The notes under the pieces: model-generated
The model's input: the letters and a program-made list of their open reading frames with translations, nothing else
Told to the model about the DNA's origin: nothing
Databases searched by the model: none
Assembly: GCA_938045805.1 (NCBI GenBank)
Contig: CALIBL010000096.1
Span: forward strand, 1-64,000
DNA from: an uncultured Rubripirellula sp.
GTDB lineage: Bacteria > Planctomycetota > Planctomycetia > Pirellulales > Pirellulaceae
Direction of reading: 5' to 3'
DNA: 64,000 nucleotides
In this document: positions 29,466 through 38,690 of the stretch, piece by piece
Numbering within the stretch: position 1 is the first letter of the stretch
How the letters are laid out: each line of letters begins with the position of its first letter
Translations under genes and position numbers: made by a program

Positions 29466-30441
29466 GATTCTTTTCCTTCAATCCATCGCCCGATGTCTCA
29501 CTAATGCTGTACCCCTGCTCCGCTGAACGTGTCCGAGAAACAAAAAGTTCAGCGAGTAAGCCAGCGAGCAAGAATTGTGACCCCAAAAGTAAGGCAAGGA
29601 TGCAGTAATAGAAAATCGCGGTTTCATGCAGATGAATCGCTTCAAGTTTTTCAACCATTCGAGTCACACACCACATCAACGATAGATAAGTGATCCCGAT
29701 TCCACCAACACCGAAGAAGAACATCCCGAATCCACCGATCAGGTGCAAGGGACGCGAAGAGAAACTGGTTAACAGGTAGATGGTGATGAGATCAAGGAAG
29801 CCTTTGAGAATTCGGGAAACTCCGTACTTGGATCGTCCGTGTTCGCGGGCGTGATGCTCCACTTCAATTTCACCAACTCGCCATCCATGCGAGGACGCGA
29901 GCACGGGGACGAATCGGTGTCTTTCCCCATAGAGTTGTACTTCGTCAAAAATTTCCCTGCGATACGTTTTAAATCCGCAGTTGTGATCGTGCAGGTGTAC
30001 TCCGGTCAAGCGGCTCACAAGCCAATTGAAGACCCGACTGGGTAGCACTTTGTGCCATGGATCGTGTCGGACTCGTTTCCAGCCACTGACGACATCGAAG
30101 CCTGAATCAATTTTTTCAATGAATCTTGGGATCTCTTTTGGGTCATCTTGCAGGTCGGCGTCCATGGTGACGACCAGTTCGCCCCGGCATCGAGAGAACC
30201 CTGCGGCGAGTGCTGCAGCTTTGCCGAAATTGCGGCGAAACCGAATCGCTTCGGTATTTGAGTTAACGCTACAAAGTGCCCTCATGACTGACCAAGTCGT
30301 GTCGGTCGACCCGTCGTCAACAAAGATCAGTTGAGGTTCAATCGACTCCTCTTCGCAGGTTCGAATAATTCGCGAATGAAGCTCTGGTAGAGAGATCTCT
30401 TCATCCATCGCTGGTATGACGAAAGAAACGGATCGGTTCAT
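29452..30441 (-). CDS. Family 2 glycosyltransferase (polyprenyl-phosphate sugar synthase type)
   Basis: 329 residues. N-terminal GT-A domain: SFVIPAMDEE, VDDGSTDTTW and MDADLQDDP (metal and nucleotide-sugar binding), then a conserved RHRFVPVLAS segment. C-terminal part has two membrane helices (~235-260 and ~275-300). This layout fits DPM1/GtrB/ArnC-like enzymes that transfer a sugar from a nucleotide donor to polyprenyl phosphate at the inner membrane. It precedes and overlaps the GT-C-like gene, indicating a coupled pair. Undecaprenyl phosphate for such an enzyme would depend on uppS, present at 52916-53683. Confidence 0.9.
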   Translation of the reverse strand: MNRSVSFVIPAMDEEISLPELHSRIIRTCEEESIEPQLIFVDDGSTDTTWSVMRALCSVNSNTEAIRFRRNFGKAAALAAGFSRCRGELVVTMDADLQDDPKEIPRFIEKIDSGFDVVSGWKRVRHDPWHKVLPSRVFNWLVSRLTGVHLHDHNCGFKTYRREIFDEVQLYGERHRFVPVLASSHGWRVGEIEVEHHAREHGRSKYGVSRILKGFLDLITIYLLTSFSSRPLHLIGGFGMFFFGVGGIGITYLSLMWCVTRMVEKLEAIHLHETAIFYYCILALLLGSQFLLAGLLAELFVSRTRSAEQGYSISETSGDGLKEKNHEPE

Positions 30442-30830
30442 GATGGCGGTCGTTGCGTTAGATGAATGGGTGTGTCCCGCTCGGAACTCCCAGGCAAGCG
30501 TTTCCTGTAAAGATACGGTAACTGATTTGCTACTGGTTTGCCTCAGATTTAGCTTGATAAAAGTATGCGCGGTGGTACAGCGGAACGCGAAATTCGCTTG
30601 CGGCAGATCCCCTCAAAGTGAATCAAAAGGTGACAGATCGACCGGATGCGGGAATGATTGGATACAAGTTTTTGTCTTTTTTGAGGGGTATCTGAATAAA
30701 AAGTTCTGGAGTGTCCCCGCAGCACACAAAACTCGTCTATAAATTCGCACCTGCACCAATGCCAAGGGATAGGTAAATCCTTCACGGGTGCGGAACGTAA
30801 TGGTTTCTTTCTTCGCTGCGATTAGATCTG
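30442..30830. other. Intergenic region upstream of DUF485-symporter operon
   Basis: 389 bases between divergent genes. No credible gene. It contains a long-range inverted repeat, CCCCTCAAA at 30609-30617 and TTTGAGGGG at 30680-30688, which could form a leader stem about 140 bases upstream of the DUF485 start. The distance between arms (62 bases) makes an operator less likely. Otherwise nothing recognised. Confidence 0.5.
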
Positions 30831-31172
30831 ATGAAAACATCTGAAACGATTTCGCCGGAGCGACAGTACAACACAAAGCTAGGCCTGAACCTCTTTGTTG
30901 TTTACCTCTTGCTCTATCTCGGTTTTGTACTCGGTAACGCATTCTTTGCTGACCTGATGGAAATCAAGGTCATGCTGGGTTTGAATCTTGCGATCGTCTA
31001 CGGGTTTGCGTTGATCAAAATGGCATTCATCCTGTCTCTGATTTACGGCTTGATGTGCAAAAGTGAGCCGGCGTCTGATTCGGTTGAGAAGCCTACTCCA
31101 GCCGCGACGAGCGAGGGCAAACTTGATAGTCCTTCTGGTGAAAGCCTTGATTCGAAGGAGGGCGAGCAGTGA
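30831..31172 (+). CDS. DUF485 membrane protein
   Basis: 113 residues. Two membrane helices (LNLFVVYLLLYLGFVLGNAFF and LNLAIVYGFALIKMAFILSLIYGLM) with a short hydrophilic link, the layout of DUF485 (YjcH) proteins, followed by a charged Ser/Glu/Pro-rich tail. DUF485 genes accompany acetate/solute:sodium symporters of the ActP type. The stop overlaps the symporter start by four bases (GTGA), so the two are translated together and probably form one transport system. Confidence 0.9.
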   Translation: MKTSETISPERQYNTKLGLNLFVVYLLLYLGFVLGNAFFADLMEIKVMLGLNLAIVYGFALIKMAFILSLIYGLMCKSEPASDSVEKPTPAATSEGKLDSPSGESLDSKEGEQ

Positions 31173-33115
31173 TTTATGATCCAGCGCCGATGGCGATTGT
31201 TATCTTTTTGTTGTTCGTGGTTGGTACCGTCGCTCTCAGTTTTTACTTGGGACGTCGAGCGAACTCTTCTGAGGGCTACTTTGCGGCTCACGGGCAGATT
31301 CCTTGGTTCGTCAACGGTGTTGCTTTCGCGGGCGATTATCTCTCAGCGGCTTCGTTCCTCGGGATCTGCGGGATGATTGCCGCTTATGGTTACGATGGCT
31401 TTCTGTATTCGATTGGGTTTTTGGCAGGTTGGATTGTAGCGCTCTTCGTGATCGCGGAGCCAATGAAACGACTTGGCCGGTTCACTTTTGCTGATGCGTT
31501 GGATGCAAATTTTGACTCCAGAGGAATCAAGGCAGCCGCCGGGATCAGCACCCTTGTTGTTAGTGTCTTCTACTTGATCCCGCAGATGGTGGGTGCTGGG
31601 TCATTGATTCAGCCTCTGCTCGGTTACCCACACTGGGTGGGCGTTGTGCTTGTCGGGATCGTCGTGATCACCATTGTGGTGACCGCTGGTATGGTTTCGA
31701 CCACTTGGGTGCAGTTTTTTAAAGGCTCTTTATTGGTCGTCTTCAGTGCCATCCTGGTAATGATGGTTCTGGATAAGGGACTCACGGTCGATCAAGAAAC
31801 CTTTGAAGTGCTCGGTCCGTTTCCTCAAAGCGAACTAACATCGGAGAGCCTTGCGGGAAGGGATGTCTTGGCTGCCGAGGATGGCTGGGAAGGCAAGAAA
31901 GATGACCAAGGGAACGTGATTCAGCAGTTTGTACGTCTCCGGTCCGTGGATGGCATCGGCTATGATGTCTTTCAGATTGAACGATCATCTGATGATGCGA
32001 GTGATCAGGTTTGGCTGCGTCAGGGGCAGGCGATCACGGTTGCTGACGGTTCCACCATGATTGATGGTGCGCCCAAGGGGATCGGTGAGAAAGAGAAGCA
32101 GTTACTCCCCGTTGGTCGCCTATCGAAGCTGCCAGACGGCCAAGCTTCAACGGGGCCTCTTGGGCCCGTCACATACTTTACCACCCTGTCCGAGAGTGAA
32201 GTGATGTTGTGGGGCAAAGAAGCTTTGTCCCACTCGGACGGATCAACTACTACCGTTTACTTTCAGAAACCGACCGAGGGGAGCCGAGTTTTGCGTCCTG
32301 GTGAGCATCCAAAGTTTGCTGGGATTCGAGGTGGCGAAGTCAAGGATCGGCTGAATTTTCTTTCTCTGATGCTTGCGTTGTTCTGCGGAACCGCTTCGCT
32401 GCCGCACATCCTGATTCGCTACTACACCGTCAAGGATGGAGCTGCAGCTCGCAAAAGCACGATCGTCGGGATTGCCACGATCGGATTCTTTTATGTCCTG
32501 ACCTTGTATCTTGGGCTCGGTGCCATGACCAGCGGGGCCTTGGATCTGACCGACACGAACATGGCTGCTCCACTACTGGCTCGAAGTATCAGTCCCTGGC
32601 TGTTTGCCGTCATCTCCGCCATCGCTTTCACGACCGTTCTCGGTACCGTGAGCGGCTTGATTCTGGCCAGTAGCGGTGCCGTTGCGCACGATCTGCTGTC
32701 AGGTGTTTTGGGCGTCAAGTTGACCAGCGACCAGCAGGTGCGGGTAGCCAAGATCGCCGCTGTGGTCGTCGGAGTGATTGCCATTGTGCTGGGGATCCTG
32801 TTCAAAGAGCTTAATGTTGGTTACCTCGTTGGATGGGCGTTCAGCATCGCGGCTAGTGCAAATCTTCCTGCATTGGTGATGCTGTTGTTTTGGAAGGGAA
32901 CGACGCGTCAAGGAATTGTTGCCAGCGTGCTGGTGGGCATGATCAGTTCGCTCGGCTGGATTCTTCTTTCGGCTGACACGTACAAGTCCGTTTATGGTCT
33001 GGATCCGAATGATGCTTTGGCTCCGTTCAGCCAGCCTGGCATTGTGACGATACCTTTGGCCTTTATCACGCTCATTGTCGTCTCGAAGCTCACAAAGCCG
33101 GTGGAATCGACCTGA
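31169..33115 (+). CDS. Sodium:solute symporter (ActP-like), with large hydrophilic insertion
   Basis: 648 residues. SSS-family helices are clear: FLLFVVGTVALSFYLGRRANS, then YFAAHGQIPWFVNGVAFAGDYLSAASFLGI (conserved sodium-site region) and later LMLALFCGTASLPHILIRYYTV, an ActP-type motif. Usual length in this family is about 550; here a hydrophilic insertion at residues ~200-390 splits the helical part. Coupled to the DUF485 gene as in acs-yjcH-actP operons of other bacteria, so a small carboxylate such as acetate is a fair guess, not shown. Start is GTG 31169, overlapping the DUF485 stop. Energy source should be the sodium gradient. Confidence 0.88.
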   Translation: MIYDPAPMAIVIFLLFVVGTVALSFYLGRRANSSEGYFAAHGQIPWFVNGVAFAGDYLSAASFLGICGMIAAYGYDGFLYSIGFLAGWIVALFVIAEPMKRLGRFTFADALDANFDSRGIKAAAGISTLVVSVFYLIPQMVGAGSLIQPLLGYPHWVGVVLVGIVVITIVVTAGMVSTTWVQFFKGSLLVVFSAILVMMVLDKGLTVDQETFEVLGPFPQSELTSESLAGRDVLAAEDGWEGKKDDQGNVIQQFVRLRSVDGIGYDVFQIERSSDDASDQVWLRQGQAITVADGSTMIDGAPKGIGEKEKQLLPVGRLSKLPDGQASTGPLGPVTYFTTLSESEVMLWGKEALSHSDGSTTTVYFQKPTEGSRVLRPGEHPKFAGIRGGEVKDRLNFLSLMLALFCGTASLPHILIRYYTVKDGAAARKSTIVGIATIGFFYVLTLYLGLGAMTSGALDLTDTNMAAPLLARSISPWLFAVISAIAFTTVLGTVSGLILASSGAVAHDLLSGVLGVKLTSDQQVRVAKIAAVVVGVIAIVLGILFKELNVGYLVGWAFSIAASANLPALVMLLFWKGTTRQGIVASVLVGMISSLGWILLSADTYKSVYGLDPNDALAPFSQPGIVTIPLAFITLIVVSKLTKPVEST

Positions 33116-33362
33116 GTGGTTTTAGATTGCTTGATCCTCAGCCAAAACTCATCAACTTGAATCTTCGTTTTTTAGGGAACTGAATCCGACTTGGCCTCCG
33201 TTAACAATTCTCGTTAAACTACCTACCTTACGCAGCTGTAAAAGATTCTGCTGCAATTGAAGACGTCATCAGAATCCGAGCAGGGACGTGACCCATTTTG
33301 GGATGTCGAGGAGAAATCGCATCCAAAAGTGGACTTGGGGATAGGTTACACGGAGAGTACCC

Positions 33363-34607
33363 ATGGCGGACGAGTCGTTCCGATTTCTGCATGCCAGTGA
33401 TTTTCATCTCGAACGTCCTTTGACCGACCTTGATGATCTTCCCGATTCTCTGCGTGATACGATTCTTCAAGCACCGCGGTCAGCGGTTTCTTCGCTCGTC
33501 GATGCTGCAATATCCGAAGACGTTGATTTTGTGATCTTGTCCGGTGATCTTCTTCAGCCACAATCGGCGGGGCCATATGGAATTTCATTGTTACTCGAAG
33601 GTTTTGATTGTTTAAGAGAAGCCGGCAAGCAGGTTTATTGGGCTGCGGGCATCGTTGATGATGAAGATCTTTGGCCGACAGCTATCAACCTTCCCGAGAA
33701 CGTCATCGTTTTTCCGAAGACCCAAGCACAGTCAATAACGACTCGCAGAGCGGAGCAGCCTCTTTGTCGAATCGTGGGGCGTAGTTGCGATGGAAATGCT
33801 GCGGTAGATGTCCCAAGTTTCAAAGTTGATTTTTCAAACCTATTTACGATCGGTGTCGCTTACGGGCAGGTCACTGCTGAGACGCTATCGGAGTGTCAAT
33901 TTAATTATTGGGCGTTGGGGGGAAGTCATCAGCGATCGATTTATGAACATCCAAGTGGTTGGGTTGCCGCCTACTGTGGGACTCCGCAGGGACGATCACT
34001 TGACGAGGTTGGTGAACATGGATTTCAAATCGTGGAGGTTGATGGGGATCGGTCAATCAGAGTTCAACATCGGAACGTTGATTCATGTTGCTACTGCCGC
34101 GTGGCACTCAACGAGCAAGAAATCGTATCGATGGGTGGTATCGAGAATCTGATTGGCGACAAAATTTATCGATTACAGAACGAACATGGTTCTCAGCATT
34201 TACTGATTGCTTGGGAACTCGAGTTATCGGATCCTGAGAAACTCGGAGCGATGAAAGACCTTGAGCACGTCTTGGACTGGGCGCGTCGAGAATACGGAGC
34301 GGGAGAACCAGCGGCTTGGTCACTATCGTTGACCCTCCGATCACCTGATCTCTACCCCAAAGCGTGGTGCGAGGAGGAAACCATTTTGGGAGATTTTCTG
34401 CGCGCTTCGGCGAAGTACCAAAATGTGGAATCTCGTTCCATCGACCTAAGGCCAATGTTGACTCAATCGCCGCCTCTTCACGCAGCAGTTACTTCGCGTT
34501 TGACCGAACTTTCTGAATCTGAGTTACGTGACGCGTTACAGAACGCGACAAGAGTTGGTGTGGAATGGTTGCGTGGTGGTGCCGCCGATGGGAGGCAACT
34601 CGGATGA
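33363..34607 (+). CDS. SbcD/YhaO-like metallophosphoesterase, metal site degenerate
   Basis: 414 residues. The N-terminal part has the calcineurin-like fold of SbcD/YhaO nucleases: FLHASDFHLERP (Asp13, His15) and FVILSGDLL (Asp62). The next motif, GNHD in active enzymes, reads GIVD (96-99), and the GHxH motif reads GGSH (186-189); the earlier His site around 167 reads Tyr. Several metal ligands are therefore gone, so hydrolysis is doubtful. GGAG lies seven bases before ATG 33363. The stop overlaps the ATPase start as ATGA, the arrangement of sbcD-sbcC and yhaO-yhaN pairs involved in DNA end processing. It may serve as a DNA-binding or structural partner of the ATPase. Confidence 0.85.
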   Translation: MADESFRFLHASDFHLERPLTDLDDLPDSLRDTILQAPRSAVSSLVDAAISEDVDFVILSGDLLQPQSAGPYGISLLLEGFDCLREAGKQVYWAAGIVDDEDLWPTAINLPENVIVFPKTQAQSITTRRAEQPLCRIVGRSCDGNAAVDVPSFKVDFSNLFTIGVAYGQVTAETLSECQFNYWALGGSHQRSIYEHPSGWVAAYCGTPQGRSLDEVGEHGFQIVEVDGDRSIRVQHRNVDSCCYCRVALNEQEIVSMGGIENLIGDKIYRLQNEHGSQHLLIAWELELSDPEKLGAMKDLEHVLDWARREYGAGEPAAWSLSLTLRSPDLYPKAWCEEETILGDFLRASAKYQNVESRSIDLRPMLTQSPPLHAAVTSRLTELSESELRDALQNATRVGVEWLRGGAADGRQLG

Positions 34608-37600
34608 GAGTCAAAGAGATACAGATCGATGGATTCGGTGTGTGGACCGGGCTTTCGGTTGAATCGCTAAATGAGAACATGACTCTGTTTTACGGCCCCA
34701 ATGAAGCCGGTAAAACGACGTTGATGCAATTCATCCGAGCGATGTTCTACGGGTTCTCTGGGGATCGGACTGCACGTTATTTTCCGCCCGTCTTTGGAGG
34801 GCCTCACGGAGGAGCGATCCGGATCGCCGGGGATACGGGCGGGTACACGATCCGCCGACACCATGAACCGGTCGGCGATCAGCACCAAGAGCAAGTTTCA
34901 GTCATTGGGCCGGGGGGAGCTCAGCGAGGACAGCAGCAGCTTGACACTTTGCTTGGGCCGATTGATGAATCAATCTTTACCAATGTGTTTGCCATTGGAT
35001 TGAGAGAGTTGCAAGAACTGAGTTCCCTCGATGACACGGAAGCAGCAGACGAACTCTACAAACTCTCAACAGGTCTTGATCGTGTTTCACTGGTGGAGGT
35101 GATGCGAGGACTGAACCGTTCTCGTTCGGATTTGATTGGAACGGCCGATGGAACGGCTTCGGGTTCGGAACATTCTCTCCGGCAACTGCTCACCAAACGC
35201 GAACGTCTTCGGAATGAAGTGCAGTCATTGATGCTTGGCAGCCAGCGGTGGGTCGAGTTGGCGACCAAACGGCAGACACAAGAAAAAGAGATTCACCGAT
35301 TGGTTGAGCGAGTGAGTTCTCTGGAGCAACAAGCACGTTGTGTTGAGGTTGCGACAAGTGTCTATGAGACTTGGTGTCAAAGGGACGAGCTTTCCAAGCG
35401 AATAGACATTCTGTCAGCTGAGCCGTCACTTCCTGATGATGCCCCCAAGCGTTTGAACGAGATTGAATCACAAATCGAGCAGCAACGGTTCAAGCTTGAT
35501 GAGATCAAGGAGAAACGCAGGGAGATTCGGGTTCAAGCCGAACAGTTTCCGATTCATCGTAAATTGCTTGAATTAAAACCGGGGATTGAGTTTGCAGCAC
35601 AGCAGGTTCCATGGATTGAGACTATAGAAGAGCAAATTCGGATGCTCGGTGAGCAGTTGAATTCCATTCGCGATCAACTGCAGCAGGACGCGGATCGATT
35701 GGGCTTCAGCCAACTCGATGATGTTGCATCCTCCGGTTCCGCTCTTCAGTCCTTGCCCACCCTCTCTCGCAAATCCATCGCATCACTTGCTGATCCGGCG
35801 CGGCGAGTGAAGCAGCAGTTGTTCCTTTTGCGGCAAGCAAGATCGCAAGCCAAAGAGTATCAGGAAGAGGTGGATCGTCTAGGGACCAAGCTCTCGCGGA
35901 CTCTTGAGCGGGCCTCGGCAGAGGATCTGCAGCATGCGATTCGTCAGCAGACCGCCGAACTGAAAAAACTGCGAGACCGAGTTCAAGTTGGCGAAAGGCT
36001 GCATCAGTTAAAGCAGCAGTTTCGCGAGTTGGATCAGGAGACGGTTGAACTAACGACTGCAGAGGCCCTGCCGGTCGATCGTTTGGTGCTGTTGGCCGTG
36101 CCATTTGTGTTTGGTTCCATGGCGGTCATCTACGGCGTTGCTCATCTGCTGAACCTGAATTTCTTAGTTGACCAACCCGATTCAACCTGGGGCATGCTGT
36201 GCGTGTTGATGGGAGCGATCGGATTGCTTCTGTTTCATTTTGGGAGGGAGAGTGGCCAGCGGCGAACGGAAACGGATCGCGAAAATTGTGAACGTCAGCT
36301 GGTTTCAATTCGAAGGCAGATCCGCGAATTGGAGTCAGAAGCACACGGACTTGATTCGCAGATCCCACCGAGGGAGGAATCTTTAGAGCTGCGTGTAAGG
36401 GAGAAAGAAGCATTACTCGATGAGCTGGAATCTACCCTGCCTCTTTACCATCAACACGAGGCGGCAAAACATTCCTGCAAGCTTGCGAAAAAGCGAGCAC
36501 ACATCTCGGCAAATGAATTGAAGAAAGCTCGCGAGTTATGGTGTGATGCTCTTGAGTCGATTGGCCTCAGTCGTTCGATGCCGCCGACTAAAGTTAAATT
36601 GCTAAGCGGGAATTACGAGCAATTGCAAACCGGCATCAGGAGAATGAAGGAGCTGGAGAGCGAACAGCAAATGCGTCAAAGCGAGCGAAACGCGATTGCG
36701 AAGAACATCGATACGCTGTACCAGCAGGTGATGCATTCAACGGAAAGAGAACGACTCCGTGATGCTGAAACCGTTGTCGGTAATCTGGAAATCCAAATGG
36801 GAATTCGGGATCGGCAGGATCCTCTAGAGCAATTGAATTACTTGCAAGAGGGACTTGCTCGTCAGTCACATTGGATCAAGCTCAGGGGTGAACTCAAAGA
36901 AGAAGACCTGCAGCTAAAGAGGCAGCAATCCGCGTCAAGTCGAGCCATTGCGTTGGCCGAACAGCAACGTATCGCATTGTGGACAAAATGTGGTGTCGAA
37001 TCGGCAGAGGAATTTTACGAACGTTTGGATTTGAAATCGGAATTACACGACTCCGTCGAGCAACGTGATCAACTTGAGCAGACGATCACTAAAATGATCG
37101 GGGCACGTATCGAACGCTCACAGGTTCAAGCAGAAATTGATGATGCAACACCCGAAGACCTTGAAAATCGCTGGGAGGGTTTGACCGAGAAGATCAGTGA
37201 AACCGAGTCGATCATTTCCACATCGCGTACGGAGTTAGGCGAAATCGGTCAGGAGATGAAGTTTCTCGCTGAAGATGCAACCTTGGCGACTCGCCAACTC
37301 GAATTGGCCTGCGTCGAACGTAAGATCGAATCGGAGGTCAAACGTTGGCAGACATTGGCGTTGGCGAGTTTTTTGCTCGATGACGTCTGCACCACCTTCG
37401 AACGAGAGAGGCAACCGGAGACACTGCGTGAAGCGTCTGGGTTCCTTGATCAGCTTACAAACGGCAAGTACCACCGAATTTGGACAAGCCTTGGAACGAA
37501 TCAGCTTCACGTCGATGATCGGGCTGGTCGAACCCTTGAGATTGATCGACTGAGTCGAGGGACTCGAGAGGCTGTCTTCATCGCTTTAAGACTTTCGCTA

Positions 37601-38605
37601 ACGGCTGTCTACGCACGGCGCGGAGTGAGGTTGCCGTTGGTGTTGGACGATGTGCTTGTCAATTTTGACGGTGATCGAGCTGCTCACGCAGCTAAAACCT
37701 TGGATGCTTTTGCCAAGAGAGGCCACCAGGTTTTGATGTTCACCTGCCACAGGCACATTGTTGAAATCTTTCAGTCGATCGGCGTGGAGACACGGATCAT
37801 GCCGCCCCATGGCCAACCGGGGCGTGCGGAGATTTCGGATGCTCCCATCACCACTCCAAGTGTTCCTGGTGGTACATCCATCACGAGTGCCCTGTCGCCC
37901 GACCATTCTTTGGATAACCCACCGAGCAATGAGACAACTGACTCGGAGGCGGCGAAGTCTAATTTAGGTGAAATAAAGACTGAAGATGAGTTCACTCCGC
38001 CTGACACCAATTTAATATCTTCGGAAAGCACCGCTGAGGTTACTGAAGTTGCTAATGCACAACTCACTTTCACTGATTTTGATACTGCAGCACCGAAAGA
38101 AGAGAAAGTCGGTGTTGCTGAAATCGGTCGGGGCCGTGAGCAGGCGGTCGAGTCGACTTCGTCCGATGATCCCCAGTTCAAGCCTCCAAAATCAGTGGGA
38201 ATCACTTGGGCTTGGTTCGAGAAGGAACCTTCGGAGATGCTTAGGGAGGTCGAGAAGTCATCGATAGGTGATTCAGATTTTGAAGCATCTGAGGAAGAGG
38301 TTCGAAGTGACGATGCCCCACGTGAAGAATCGCTATCTCAGGAACCGCTCCAAGCCAAGTCAATTGATCCATTAAAGACGCACGAAGAGTCGAGTCCCAC
38401 GGCCGAAGTCAATTTGGATTCCGCTCATAGCATTTCGACAGTAGACCATGTTTTAGATGTGGACTCGTTATGCGAAGGCGGTGGAGCGAGCGAAAGTGAT
38501 CTGCTGATTCAAGAAGATAAAGTCACCAAGTACGAGGATGAGGACGCTGAGTACGAGGATGAGGACGCTGAGGATAGCGATGAAGAGCAGCAAGATGTTG
38601 CCTAG
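34604..38605 (+). CDS. YhaN/SbcC-like SMC-type ATPase with internal membrane helices and acidic tail
   Basis: 1333 residues from ATG 34604 (an upstream ATG at 34565 lies in the previous gene). N-terminal ABC half: GPNEAGKTTL at ~29-38. Long coiled coils follow, then two likely membrane helices at ~490-547 (LVLLAVPFVFGSMAVIYG and MLCVLMGAIGLLLFHFG), further coiled coil, and the C-terminal ABC half with signature LSRGTREAVF (~982) and Walker B LPLVLDDVLVNFD (~1010). After ~1065 comes a ~265-residue low-complexity acidic tail ending in a duplicated EYEDEDA element. YhaN-type proteins resemble SbcC but are shorter in the coil and lack a zinc hook; none is seen here. It is likely a membrane-attached DNA-repair or chromosome ATPase. 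Confidence 0.88.
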   Translation: MRVKEIQIDGFGVWTGLSVESLNENMTLFYGPNEAGKTTLMQFIRAMFYGFSGDRTARYFPPVFGGPHGGAIRIAGDTGGYTIRRHHEPVGDQHQEQVSVIGPGGAQRGQQQLDTLLGPIDESIFTNVFAIGLRELQELSSLDDTEAADELYKLSTGLDRVSLVEVMRGLNRSRSDLIGTADGTASGSEHSLRQLLTKRERLRNEVQSLMLGSQRWVELATKRQTQEKEIHRLVERVSSLEQQARCVEVATSVYETWCQRDELSKRIDILSAEPSLPDDAPKRLNEIESQIEQQRFKLDEIKEKRREIRVQAEQFPIHRKLLELKPGIEFAAQQVPWIETIEEQIRMLGEQLNSIRDQLQQDADRLGFSQLDDVASSGSALQSLPTLSRKSIASLADPARRVKQQLFLLRQARSQAKEYQEEVDRLGTKLSRTLERASAEDLQHAIRQQTAELKKLRDRVQVGERLHQLKQQFRELDQETVELTTAEALPVDRLVLLAVPFVFGSMAVIYGVAHLLNLNFLVDQPDSTWGMLCVLMGAIGLLLFHFGRESGQRRTETDRENCERQLVSIRRQIRELESEAHGLDSQIPPREESLELRVREKEALLDELESTLPLYHQHEAAKHSCKLAKKRAHISANELKKARELWCDALESIGLSRSMPPTKVKLLSGNYEQLQTGIRRMKELESEQQMRQSERNAIAKNIDTLYQQVMHSTERERLRDAETVVGNLEIQMGIRDRQDPLEQLNYLQEGLARQSHWIKLRGELKEEDLQLKRQQSASSRAIALAEQQRIALWTKCGVESAEEFYERLDLKSELHDSVEQRDQLEQTITKMIGARIERSQVQAEIDDATPEDLENRWEGLTEKISETESIISTSRTELGEIGQEMKFLAEDATLATRQLELACVERKIESEVKRWQTLALASFLLDDVCTTFERERQPETLREASGFLDQLTNGKYHRIWTSLGTNQLHVDDRAGRTLEIDRLSRGTREAVFIALRLSLTAVYARRGVRLPLVLDDVLVNFDGDRAAHAAKTLDAFAKRGHQVLMFTCHRHIVEIFQSIGVETRIMPPHGQPGRAEISDAPITTPSVPGGTSITSALSPDHSLDNPPSNETTDSEAAKSNLGEIKTEDEFTPPDTNLISSESTAEVTEVANAQLTFTDFDTAAPKEEKVGVAEIGRGREQAVESTSSDDPQFKPPKSVGITWAWFEKEPSEMLREVEKSSIGDSDFEASEEEVRSDDAPREESLSQEPLQAKSIDPLKTHEESSPTAEVNLDSAHSISTVDHVLDVDSLCEGGGASESDLLIQEDKVTKYEDEDAEYEDEDAEDSDEEQQDVA
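38531..38572. repeat. Exact 21-bp tandem duplication in acidic tail
   Basis: The 21-base unit starting TACGAGGATGAGGACGCT is present twice in a row, 38531-38551 and 38552-38572. It encodes a seven-residue YEDEDAE unit at the end of the YhaN-like ATPase. The identity at DNA level implies recent slippage; copy number may vary between strains. Confidence 0.95.
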
Positions 38606-38690
38606 AGAATTTTCGCTGCTGGTGTTTATTGCGTTGCCTTGCGATGCAGCACAGTGAGTGATGTTGATTCCATGACTGGAGGAAAACGGA

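Noticed and set aside
37771-38205. 144-codon minus-strand frame opposite the YhaN-like tail
   Set aside because: Long because the tail is Glu/Ser-rich and stop-poor on the opposite strand; no features.
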